Assembly: GCA_003455715.1 (NCBI GenBank)
Contig: DMQJ01000402.1
Coordinates: 1 to 6,021 of the forward strand
Source of the DNA: Acidimicrobiaceae bacterium
GTDB lineage: Bacteria > Actinomycetota > Acidimicrobiia > Acidimicrobiales > Ilumatobacteraceae
DNA: 6,021 nucleotides
Reading direction: 5' to 3'
The notes beneath the pieces are model-generated. The model was not told the DNA's origin. It saw only the letters and a list, made by a program, of their open reading frames with translations, and ran no database searches. Positions within the stretch are counted from its first letter, which is position 1, and each line of letters opens with the position of its first letter. Positions 1-5,963 of the stretch are shown here, piece after piece. The translations under genes were made by a program, and so were the position numbers.

Positions 1-639
1 GTCGGGCCGGCCGCGGCGACGGGCCCACCGCCACGTCAGCGACACACGCGACCCACTTGCCGTGCACGCGGGCACGCCGTGCAACCAGTCGGCCTGCGCA
101 CGGCCGCCCATCACCAGCAGATCACCCTCCCCCGGGTGCACGACCACATCCTCCGGACCTTCCCCGGCGGGCACCTTCACGGCCTGGGCGTGCGCCCAGT
201 TCCCTCGGGGGCGGAACACGAACGGCCGACGTTCGCCGAGCACCACAATGGCAACCAGGGTGTCGTCGAGCCAGGTCATCGACCGGTCGCTGTGGAGACC
301 CTGGAAATCGTGCCCGTCGCGGTACAGCAGCGCGGCGACACCGTCGAAGGGCTGCCGATAGCGGGCACTGAGGTGGAGATCGGTGTGGCGCAACAGGGGC
401 ACGGTGTCGGCGCGCAGACCGGCACCGAGCCGCTGCTCGGGCACGTACACGTCGTACCGCAGCACCTCCTGCTGCGCCCACGGCACCTGGTGCAGCAGCA
501 AGTCGAGCTGCGCCTCAGGCTCGCGCACGAAACCCGATGCGACGTCCACCCATGAGGTGGCGTCGAGCGACACGCGCTGTACCGGAGCGGACCGATGGAT
601 GGTGAGGTCGGGCGGCGGGGCCGGCGCAGTGGCATCCAC
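1..639 (-). CDS. alkB: AlkB-family 2-oxoglutarate/Fe(II)-dependent dioxygenase (3' end cut by window edge)
   Basis: Reading the minus strand gives 213 codons with no stop before the left edge, so the C-terminus is incomplete, probably by only a few residues. Seen: the iron-binding HxD motif in GLHSDRSMTW (H116, D118), a TLVAIVVLGERRPFVFRPR strand pair, GDLLVMGGRAQADWLHGVP carrying the distal iron ligand H187, and RVSLTWR with R198 and R204 at the six-residue spacing of the arginines in E. coli AlkB (R204/R210). Family knowledge: these enzymes oxidatively demethylate 1-methyladenine and 3-methylcytosine in DNA or RNA, using 2-oxoglutarate and O2 in the cytoplasm. The N-terminal part (VQRVSLDATSWVD, then VPWAQQEVLRYD) resembles the short AlkB proteins of about 200 residues common in actinobacteria. 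The start is uncertain: GTG at 639 is chosen, and GTG at 669 is the alternative. No good ribosome binding site decides it. It is divergent from the acyl-CoA dehydrogenase-like gene. The family call is strong; the exact substrate is inferred. Confidence 0.88.
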   Translation of the reverse strand, partial: MDATAPAPPPDLTIHRSAPVQRVSLDATSWVDVASGFVREPEAQLDLLLHQVPWAQQEVLRYDVYVPEQRLGAGLRADTVPLLRHTDLHLSARYRQPFDGVAALLYRDGHDFQGLHSDRSMTWLDDTLVAIVVLGERRPFVFRPRGNWAHAQAVKVPAGEGPEDVVVHPGEGDLLVMGGRAQADWLHGVPACTASGSRVSLTWRWARRRGRPD

Positions 640-687
640 CTCGCCAGTATCGCGGCAGCAACGCGGCACGGACAGTACCGTTTGCGC
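640..687. promoter_or_regulatory. Short divergent intergenic region (alkB-like / acyl-CoA dehydrogenase-like)
   Basis: These 48 bases separate the chosen starts of two divergent genes, so any promoters for both must lie here or inside the 5' coding ends. I see only weak -10-like matches: GATACT on the minus strand and TACCGT on the plus strand. There is no clear -35 partner, no purine-rich ribosome binding site for either gene and no convincing palindrome. Leaderless transcripts, common in actinobacteria, would fit the lack of ribosome binding sites, but that is inference. Confidence 0.3.
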
Positions 688-1506
688 ATGCTGGAGTTCG
701 CTGAGCGTCCGTGGTGGCCGGGCGACCCACAACAGTTTCGGGAAGCGCTGCGGTACTGGATCGCGACCAACGCCACGCCCGACATCACGGTGCGACAATG
801 GTGGCATCGACTGGCCAACGCGGGCCTCACCGCCCCCACCTGGCCACGCGTTCACGGCGGCCTCGGCGCCACATCTCGGGTGCAGGAGACGGTGGAGACC
901 GAACTTGCGGCTGCAGGAACGCTGGCGCCCCCGGTCGACCACGACGGCTTCCGCGCCGTCGCGCCGGTGCTGCGCCAACTGCTTCCTCCCGACCAACTCG
1001 CGCGTTGGCTCGAGCCGCTGTTGCGTGGCGAGCACACATGGGACCTGTTGGTCCACGAACCGGGCCGGGCACCCGACGACATCGAGTGCCGAGCCGTGCA
1101 CGACTGGAAGTACACCAGCGTCACCGGCGCCAAGACCCAGGAGGCCGCCACCACCCACGCACTCGTGGTGTGTCGCTCCGATCCAGCGGCCACTGGCACG
1201 AGCGGGCTGAGTTGCATGATGCTCGACCTCACCGTCGACGGCGTCGTACGTGGCGGCGGGTCGGTGCGCTTCGCCGGGCTGGAGGTGCTCAACGATCGCA
1301 CGCTCGGCCAACCGGGAGAGGGGTGGTCGGTGGTGCGGCTGGTGCGTCCGTACCTCGATCGCAGCCTGGCGGGGCGCATCCGCCGTGGGTTGGTGCACGT
1401 GCCCGCAGGCCATCAGATCGGCGCGCTCGACCTCACCATGGCCGAGGCACACCGCACCTTCGGTACGACGCCTGTCAGCCCTCCGGTTGAGCGGCGGAGC
1501 CGATAG
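688..1506 (+). CDS. Acyl-CoA dehydrogenase-like protein lacking the C-terminal domain
   Basis: The product is 272 residues from ATG 688; family members usually have about 380-400. The N-terminal helical domain is recognisable (DPQQFREALRYWI, WWHRLANAGLTAPTWP, then HGGLG, residues 13-60). So is the middle beta domain: HEPGRAPDD at 123-131 where SEPgaGSDLA is usual, VTGAKTQEA at 145-153 where a tryptophan-bearing WTS segment normally contacts FAD, CRSDP at 162-166, GLSCMMLDLTVDGV at 173-186, and VRFAGLEV...GQPGEGW at 193-213. After about residue 220 the sequence no longer resembles the family, and the C-terminal four-helix domain that carries the catalytic glutamate and much of the FAD/dimer interface is absent. 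An in-frame ATG at 595 would add 31 residues but would run into the divergent gene, so 688 is preferred. It may be a non-catalytic partner subunit or a decaying gene; a standalone dehydrogenase is unlikely. The coding end overlaps the convergent transporter gene by 32 bp. Confidence 0.72.
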   Translation: MLEFAERPWWPGDPQQFREALRYWIATNATPDITVRQWWHRLANAGLTAPTWPRVHGGLGATSRVQETVETELAAAGTLAPPVDHDGFRAVAPVLRQLLPPDQLARWLEPLLRGEHTWDLLVHEPGRAPDDIECRAVHDWKYTSVTGAKTQEAATTHALVVCRSDPAATGTSGLSCMMLDLTVDGVVRGGGSVRFAGLEVLNDRTLGQPGEGWSVVRLVRPYLDRSLAGRIRRGLVHVPAGHQIGALDLTMAEAHRTFGTTPVSPPVERRSR

Positions 1507-2848
1507 CGGCAGCCCGCGCGGCCTCGAGTCGCTCGGTGGTGAGCAGTCGGCGGCCCACGAGGAACAGCCCGAGGTGGATGACGCCGCTCACGAACCACAC
1601 GCTGCGCAACGCCATCTCACGGCTGGCCGATAGGTCGACCACCCACACGGTGAAGCCGCCGATGGCCGCTCCGATCGGCATCATGCCCCAGGCGAAGAAG
1701 CGGTACACACTGTTCACCCGGCCGAGTAGGTGCGATGGGATGATGGTCTGGCGCAGGCTGACCGTGATGACGTTCCACGTGCTGCCCAGCATGGTGCCCA
1801 CGGCGAACACCACGGCCACCACCGGCCACCACGACACCAGGCCCACCGCCACCTGGGTGAGCGCACCGCTCCACAACGTGAGCGCGAGGCACGTGCCGCT
1901 GCCGAGCCGCTTCGACAACCACGGCGCTGCATAGCTGCCGACGATGGCACCCACGGCGAACCCGAAGCCCATCAGCGTGAACGTCAGCGGGGTCACCCGC
2001 AGCACGTCCTGCGCGTAGAGGATGAGCACCGAACCGCTGAGCATCGAGGCCATGTTCATCACGCCGAGGATGATGGCCATCGCCCGCAGGAGCGGATGCG
2101 CCCACAGCCAGCGAACGCCTTCCCGCAAGTCGTCGCGCCAGGTGCCACCACTCGCATGTTCGGGACGGGACGCCCGGAACGTGCCCGGAATGAGCGCGAT
2201 CAGCGCCGCCGCGGCGAAGAACGTGCCCGCATCGACGAAGAACGGCAGGGAGAACGCAGCGACGAGCAGGAACGAGCCGATCGGCGGCCCAACGAACGTG
2301 TTGGCCGCCGACTCGATGCCCCAGATGCGACCGTTGGCCTGCTCGAGATGCTCGGGCGCAACGATCGACGGCAGGAACGTTTGGTTGCAGTTGTCGCGCA
2401 GCACCTCCGCGCAGCCGAGCAGCAGCGTGGCGACGAGCAGAAGGAGGTACAGCCCGGTGCGGGTACCCACCACCGTGTCGAGTTCGTCAGGGCCGGGCAG
2501 CACGTCCTGTTCGCCGAGTACAGCGAACGCGATGAGCACGGTGAACGCACCGCGCAGCACATCCATCGACACCATGGCCTTGCGCCGGTCGACCCGGTCG
2601 GTGATGACACCGGCGGGCAGGGTGAAGAACAACCACGGCAGTCGCTGTACCCCGGCCACGATGGCAACCAGTAGCGGGTTGCGGGTGATGGCCGATGCCA
2701 GCCACGGGTAGGCGATGCCCGCCATGCCGTCGCCCACGTTGGAGAACGCAGTGGCCAGGTACACCTTGCGGTAGTTCGGCCCGAGCCGTGGGCGCTCGGC
2801 CCGCCGCTTGGGCGCATCGGCTGCCGGTTGCATGTCGACGGTGCTCAT
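1475..2848 (-). CDS. MFS efflux transporter, MFS_3 / DHA3-like
   Basis: This 457-residue integral membrane protein has about 12 hydrophobic segments, starting with KVYLATAFSNVGDGMAGIAY (28-47) and PLLVAIVAGVQRLPWLFFTL (58-77). The loop after the second segment, GVITDRVDRRKAM (80-92), is the MFS motif A. The second half contains SLRQTIIPSHLLGRVNSVY (364-382), then a small-residue-rich helix through PIGAAIGG (391-398). This is the pattern typical of the MFS_3 group that includes EntS- and macrolide-efflux-like proton-driven exporters. Role inferred: export of a small molecule such as a drug or siderophore; the substrate cannot be read from sequence. The ATG overlaps the TGA of the upstream regulator (ATGA), and a strong Shine-Dalgarno precedes it, so the two are co-transcribed and translationally coupled. 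Charged, cytoplasm-like residues make up the first 27 positions and the final 25. Length is normal for the family and no lesion is seen. Confidence 0.9.
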   Translation of the reverse strand: MSTVDMQPAADAPKRRAERPRLGPNYRKVYLATAFSNVGDGMAGIAYPWLASAITRNPLLVAIVAGVQRLPWLFFTLPAGVITDRVDRRKAMVSMDVLRGAFTVLIAFAVLGEQDVLPGPDELDTVVGTRTGLYLLLLVATLLLGCAEVLRDNCNQTFLPSIVAPEHLEQANGRIWGIESAANTFVGPPIGSFLLVAAFSLPFFVDAGTFFAAAALIALIPGTFRASRPEHASGGTWRDDLREGVRWLWAHPLLRAMAIILGVMNMASMLSGSVLILYAQDVLRVTPLTFTLMGFGFAVGAIVGSYAAPWLSKRLGSGTCLALTLWSGALTQVAVGLVSWWPVVAVVFAVGTMLGSTWNVITVSLRQTIIPSHLLGRVNSVYRFFAWGMMPIGAAIGGFTVWVVDLSASREMALRSVWFVSGVIHLGLFLVGRRLLTTERLEAARAAAIGSAAQPEG

Positions 2849-3435
2849 TGCGGTGCCTCCTCCGGGTGGACCGGCCCGGGCGCGACCGGCCGGTTGGTGG
2901 GAAAGAACCCCACGAGCAGCGCGTACTCACGCGTGCCGCCGCGAGGCTGACGGGAGAATTCAAGGGCGAGTTCCATCACCCGTTCGCAGAACGCCTCGGC
3001 CCGGTCGTCGGGAATGCGCACCGAGCGGAGGGTGAACCCGCAGGGCAGCCCGTCCGACGCATCGGTCATGTCGGCCAGCGCGCGGGCATCGGAGAGGAAC
3101 GGCAGGTCGCCGTCGTGTACCGAGTCGGGAAAGCGGATGGTGCGTGCCGTGCGGCCGTAGAAGCGCTCTTCCATGGCCCGCACCTTGCGGGTGCGCACCA
3201 CCTGCAGGAGTCCGGCGTCGTGGAGCACGTCGACGTGGTGGGCGACCGTGCCTTTCGGTCGGCCGGTGCGCTCGGCCAACTCGGTGACGCTCATCGCCTG
3301 CTCGAGCACCAGATCGAGCACCAGCAGGCGAAACGGGTCGGAGACCGCTTTCAGCCGCGCCGGAGTGTCGGCCGCCACCACATCGGCGAGTTCGTAGTCG
3401 AGTTGATGGACGTCGCTGGGCTCATGGTCCGACAT
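2845..3435 (-). CDS. ArsR-like winged helix-turn-helix transcriptional regulator
   Basis: The product is 196 residues. The DNA-binding domain spans roughly residues 22-100: ARLKAVSDPFRLLVLDLVLE, then a turn and the recognition helix PKGTVAHHVDVLHDAGLL (60-77), with the wing VVRTRKVRAMEERFYGRTA (79-97). This is the ArsR/HTH_20 layout. The metal-binding ELCVCDL motif of classical ArsR/SmtB repressors is absent; the only cysteines are C132 and C150, so metal sensing is unlikely. The C-terminal half (residues 100-180) is longer than in minimal ArsR proteins and probably binds a ligand or mediates dimerisation. It overlaps the MFS gene by four bases, and such regulator-plus-exporter pairs usually form a locally autoregulated efflux module in which the exported compound relieves repression. 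That role is inferred from context. No Shine-Dalgarno precedes the ATG, and the promoter lies almost on the start. Confidence 0.87.
   Translation of the reverse strand: MSDHEPSDVHQLDYELADVVAADTPARLKAVSDPFRLLVLDLVLEQAMSVTELAERTGRPKGTVAHHVDVLHDAGLLQVVRTRKVRAMEERFYGRTARTIRFPDSVHDGDLPFLSDARALADMTDASDGLPCGFTLRSVRIPDDRAEAFCERVMELALEFSRQPRGGTREYALLVGFFPTNRPVAPGPVHPEEAPQ
2856..2863 (-). promoter_or_regulatory. Strong ribosome binding site for the MFS transporter
   Basis: On the minus strand this reads GGAGGAGG, followed by seven bases and then ATG. It lies inside the last codons of the regulator gene. It supports the chosen transporter start and indicates that the transporter can be initiated efficiently by itself despite the coupled overlap. 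Confidence 0.8.
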
Positions 3436-3443
3436 GTGTCGAA
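3428..3443 (-). promoter_or_regulatory. Candidate operator palindrome at the regulator start codon
   Basis: The minus strand reads TTCGACAcaTGTCGGA: two seven-base arms, six of seven pairs matching, around a two-base spacer that contains the first base of the start codon neighbourhood. A further TCGACA half-site overlaps the -35 element at 3466-3471, 29 bases away in the same orientation. Repressor binding here would block the promoter and the start, as expected for autoregulation. The arms are short and high GC makes chance palindromes common, so this is a candidate only. Confidence 0.3.
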
Positions 3444-3444
3444 C

Positions 3445-3471
3445 ATTAGATCATTGCGGGACGTTTGTCGA
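3445..3471 (-). promoter_or_regulatory. Candidate promoter of the regulator-MFS operon
   Basis: On the minus strand a TCGACA hexamer (five of six matches to TTGACA) is followed after 15 bases by TCTAAT (five of six matches to TATAAT). The predicted transcription start would fall at about 3438, only a few bases before the ATG at 3435, giving a leaderless or near-leaderless message. This agrees with the missing Shine-Dalgarno. The 15-bp spacer is shorter than the usual 17, which lowers confidence. Confidence 0.45.
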
Positions 3472-3479
3472 GGGGCCGA

Positions 3480-4940
3480 TCAGCGCTGGTACGAGACACC
3501 TTGCTCGAAGTACTCGTTCTCGGCCCCGATGCCGTTCATGTCGTACCGGTGGCCCTCGATCACCGTGCGTGCGGCGACGATGCCCATCTCCAGGCTGTGG
3601 TCCTGGTTGGTGTACATGAAGCGCCCCGGCCGCCCCACATAGACGAGGTTCTCCAGGCCATCGAGCCAGCGCTTCACCACAGCGAGGCGGTCGGCGTACT
3701 CCAGGTCGTACACCGGATACACGTGCTCGCGACGCATCAGGTAGGCACGCCGCACGTCTGAGCGGGTGAAGAAGCCCCATTGCTCGAAGTACGGCATCAC
3801 CAGGTCGAGCAGTTCGGACTCGCTCATGGCCCACACCGGGTCGGTGTCGAAGGCGAAGAACTCGATGAAGAGCGACGTCGCTCCGGGCGGGCTCATGTCG
3901 GCGCTGAAGTTGCGCATCTCGCTCACCCGGCCGAAGGGGATGTCGGCGCCGGGGAAGTAGATCCAGTTGTCGGTGGTGACCGACTCCTTGTCGAGTGTGA
4001 GGAACAGGTACACCTGGTTGCGCCAGCGCAACCCGCCCGCGGCGGCGAGCACCTCTGGCGGCGGCGGCGGGTCGAGCAGTTCGAGGAACCTGGTGATGGG
4101 CACCGACTCCACCAGGTGGTCGGGCCGCACCGTGCACTCACCGTCGTCCGTCCGCAGCCGCACTTCGGTGATGCGACCGTCGGCGTGGTGCACCGCGACC
4201 ACCTCGGTGCTGCATCGCACCGCAGCACCGGCCGCACGTAGACGTTCGGTGATGGCCTCGTAGATGCGCCCGGTGCCGTACTGCGGGTAGAAGAACTCGT
4301 CGACGAGCGACTTGGGGCCACCCGTGCGACGGCCGAAACCGAGGGCGTTGCGCACGACGCTCCACAGGTTGAGGCCGCTGATGCGCTGGTGCGCCCAGTC
4401 GGGGTGGATCTGCGACACCGGAATGCCCCAGATCTTCTCGGTGTAGTTGATCATGTTGAACTCGGCGAGTGACCGGCCGAAGTTGGCCACCACGTAGTCC
4501 TCGAACGTGCGCATGGGTCGGCGGAACAGCCCGTAGGTGAGCCGCGCCCGCGCATAGTCGACAAGCACCCGCACGCTGCGCCGAACCCCGAGATTGCGCA
4601 GCACCTGTGGGGCGTTCACCGGGTAGTCGTAGAACGACCCGTCGATCCATTGGCGTGTGCGCCGAGGCACGCGGCGCCACTCCTCCTGCAACAGGTCGCC
4701 GATGAAGTCGTAGAGATAGCGATTCTTGGAGAAGAAGCGGTGCGGGCCGATGTCGGTGAGGAACGTGTGCTCACCCTCGTCGAACCGCAGCGTCGCGGCT
4801 AGGCCCCCCACGCGGGGTTGACGTTCAGCGACGGCCACCTCGACGCCATGCCGCGAGAGTTCCATGGCGCAGGCGAGGCCGGCAGGCCCCGCCCCGAGGA
4901 CGAGGACGGCCGGGGCAGGGGGGAACGGTGCGGACGACAT
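3480..4940 (-). CDS. FAD-dependent oxidoreductase, protoporphyrinogen oxidase / UDP-galactopyranose mutase-like
   Basis: The product is 486 residues from ATG 4940. The N-terminus is a Rossmann FAD-binding fold: VLVLGAGPAGLACAMELSR with the GxGxxG glycines G16, G18, G21, the ribose-binding acid E39, and RVGGLA at 43-48. Other family-like blocks are DIGPHRFFSKN (63-73), WIDGSFYDYP (98-107), NYTEKIWGIP (165-174) and the C-terminal GRPGRFMYTNQDHSLEMG (436-453), which matches the FAD-closing motif of this group (GRNGLHRYNNQDH-type). Relatives are often found in cell-surface polysaccharide loci, annotated as amine oxidases or HemY/COG1232 proteins; their substrates are mostly unknown. No transmembrane segment is seen, so it is probably cytosolic. 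The frame stays open upstream to 5201, but the extension overlaps azlC and does not resemble the family; the ATG at 4940 places the Rossmann strand about ten residues in, as is normal. Poor Shine-Dalgarno. The stop lies 44 bp before the regulator gene on the same strand; an upstream promoter for the regulator argues against a single operon. Neither glycosyltransferase nor haem genes are visible nearby. Confidence 0.85.
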   Translation of the reverse strand: MSSAPFPPAPAVLVLGAGPAGLACAMELSRHGVEVAVAERQPRVGGLAATLRFDEGEHTFLTDIGPHRFFSKNRYLYDFIGDLLQEEWRRVPRRTRQWIDGSFYDYPVNAPQVLRNLGVRRSVRVLVDYARARLTYGLFRRPMRTFEDYVVANFGRSLAEFNMINYTEKIWGIPVSQIHPDWAHQRISGLNLWSVVRNALGFGRRTGGPKSLVDEFFYPQYGTGRIYEAITERLRAAGAAVRCSTEVVAVHHADGRITEVRLRTDDGECTVRPDHLVESVPITRFLELLDPPPPPEVLAAAGGLRWRNQVYLFLTLDKESVTTDNWIYFPGADIPFGRVSEMRNFSADMSPPGATSLFIEFFAFDTDPVWAMSESELLDLVMPYFEQWGFFTRSDVRRAYLMRREHVYPVYDLEYADRLAVVKRWLDGLENLVYVGRPGRFMYTNQDHSLEMGIVAARTVIEGHRYDMNGIGAENEYFEQGVSYQR

Positions 4941-5025
4941 CGGAAGGCACTGAGGATAGGCCGCGCAGGCGGGACGGCCGCATTTCGACTGGGAGGAGCC
5001 ACCGCCGCACGGGCAAGATGGCGCA
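4941..5025. promoter_or_regulatory. Divergent intergenic region (FAD oxidoreductase / azlC)
   Basis: These 85 bases lie between two divergent starts. On the minus side TATCCT (4952-4957), four of six to TATAAT, sits about 12 bases before the oxidoreductase ATG and would give a very short leader. On the plus side GGGAGGAG (4991-4998) looks like a ribosome binding site but is about 27 bases before the azlC GTG, too far to serve it. No convincing operator or terminator is visible. Promoters for both genes are presumed here, not demonstrated. Confidence 0.3.
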
Positions 5026-5769
5026 GTGCTGCAGCGGTCGACCTCGGGTCTGTTCCCCCCGATCGACCGTGCCGCCTTCCGCGACGGCCTGCGCACCATC
5101 GCCCCGTTGTCGGTGCCCATTGCCGTGTGGGGTGTGGTCACCGGCGCCGTCATGGTGAACGCCGGCCTCTCGGTGCCGATGGCGCTCCTCATGACCATCA
5201 CGGTCTACGCCGGGTCGGCCCAACTCGCCACGCTGCCGCTCCTCATCGCCGGTACACCGCTGCCCGTCATCTGGGCCACCGCATTGGTGGTGAACCTGCG
5301 ATTCGTCATCTTCGCCGCCGCTTCGCGCAAGGTGTTCGTGTCGCTCCCCCGTCGCCAACGGCTCATAGCCGGCTACCTCAACGGCGACCTCGGCTTCGCC
5401 CTGTTCACCCAGCGGTTCGCCGACGCCACCGAGTACGGCACCGCCGAGCAGTTCGGTTACTTCTACGGCCTCAACATCGGTAACTGGGCGTCGTGGCAGG
5501 TGTCGTCGATCGCCGGCGTGGTGCTCGGCGAGGTGGTGCCGTCGAGTTGGGGGTTGAGCCTCGCCGCCTACCTGGCGTTGCTCGCCGTGCTGGTGCCGAT
5601 GGCGCTGAAACTGCCCGCGCTGGCCGGTGTGGTGGTGGCAGGTGCCGTGGCGCTGGTGACGCTGCACTTCCCGATGCGTACCGGCCTTCTGGTGGCCGTG
5701 GTGGCTGGGGTGACGGTCGCTATGGCAGGCGAGGCCTGGGCGGCGCGCCGAGCAAAGGCCCACGCATGA
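5026..5769 (+). CDS. azlC: AzlC-family branched-chain amino acid exporter, large subunit
   Basis: The product is 247 residues, the usual AzlC size, from a GTG start. Seen: an N-terminal soluble segment AAFRDGLRTIAPLSVPIAVWG (16-36) leading into the first helix, YAGSAQLATLPLL (61-73) matching the AzlC AGSAQ signature, VVNLRFVIFAAASRKV (88-103) matching the NLRhhlyga-type helix, YLNGDLGFALF (117-127), GYFYGLNIGNWASWQVSSIAG (144-164), and hydrophobic helices from 178 to 235. Family knowledge: AzlC works with the small membrane protein AzlD to export branched-chain amino acids, originally linked to 4-azaleucine resistance in Bacillus subtilis; BrnFE of Corynebacterium is the analogous pair. The gene is coupled to azlD through an ATGA overlap. 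No good Shine-Dalgarno lies at the right distance from the GTG. The protein looks intact, in contrast to its partner. Confidence 0.92.
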   Translation: MLQRSTSGLFPPIDRAAFRDGLRTIAPLSVPIAVWGVVTGAVMVNAGLSVPMALLMTITVYAGSAQLATLPLLIAGTPLPVIWATALVVNLRFVIFAAASRKVFVSLPRRQRLIAGYLNGDLGFALFTQRFADATEYGTAEQFGYFYGLNIGNWASWQVSSIAGVVLGEVVPSSWGLSLAAYLALLAVLVPMALKLPALAGVVVAGAVALVTLHFPMRTGLLVAVVAGVTVAMAGEAWAARRAKAHA

Positions 5770-5963
5770 CCGACCTTGGCGACAACTGGCCGTTCATCAC
5801 CGTCGGCATCCTCGGGCTGATGGTGGTGACGTTCATCGCCCGCAGCGGCTTCTACCTGTTGCCCGACCGCATGCAACTGCCGGTGTGGGCCGAGCGGCTG
5901 CTGCGTTACGCACCCGGGTGCGCCCTCGCCGCCATCGTGGCGCCGGGCGTTCTCGGGCCGTAG
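5766..5963 (+). CDS. azlD: AzlD-family exporter small subunit, ended early by an in-frame TAG
   Basis: The reading frame gives 65 residues, while AzlD proteins usually have about 100-115. Seen: a first membrane helix WPFITVGILGLMVVTFIARS (8-27), the loop SGFYLLPDRMQLPVWAERLLRYAP (27-50) that matches the AzlD R-x-P-x-hhxRhLRYhP-like pattern, and the start of the second helix GCALAAIVAPGVLGP (51-65). The TAG follows just where the usual periplasmic or cytoplasmic loop begins. The ATG overlaps the azlC TGA by four bases, so translation is coupled to azlC. A protein ending here would lack the last one or two helices and might not support export. Whether this is a real nonsense mutation, a sequencing error or a shortened functional protein cannot be decided from the window. 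Confidence 0.82.
   Translation: MTDLGDNWPFITVGILGLMVVTFIARSGFYLLPDRMQLPVWAERLLRYAPGCALAAIVAPGVLGP

Noticed and set aside
595..687. Upstream extension of the acyl-CoA dehydrogenase-like gene from ATG 595
   Set aside because: The 31 extra residues are arginine- and glycine-rich, do not resemble the family N-terminus, and would overlap the 5' end of the divergent AlkB-family gene.
1730..2674. Plus-strand 314-codon open frame across the MFS gene
   Set aside because: The translation is rich in Arg, Glu, Gln, His and Gly with no recognisable domain; it is an antisense shadow of a clear membrane transporter.
3437..3455. Possible LexA/SOS box (CGAAC half-site) upstream of the regulator
   Set aside because: The second half-site GTTCG is absent at the required four-base spacing.
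2695..3642. Plus-strand 315-codon open frame across the regulator and flanks
   Set aside because: It spans two genes and their promoter gap on the opposite strand and shows no domain; high GC content keeps such frames open.
4055..4071. GGC-repeat tract inside the FAD oxidoreductase gene
   Set aside because: It encodes a short proline run in a surface loop (DPPPPPEV) and needs no further explanation in a high-GC gene.
4941..5201. N-terminal extension of the FAD oxidoreductase to 5201
   Set aside because: It overlaps the start of azlC on the opposite strand, lacks family similarity, and would put an atypical 87-residue segment before the Rossmann fold.
4825..5763. Minus-strand 312-codon open frame across azlC
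   Set aside because: Its composition is low-complexity and highly charged, while the plus strand encodes an unmistakable AzlC protein.
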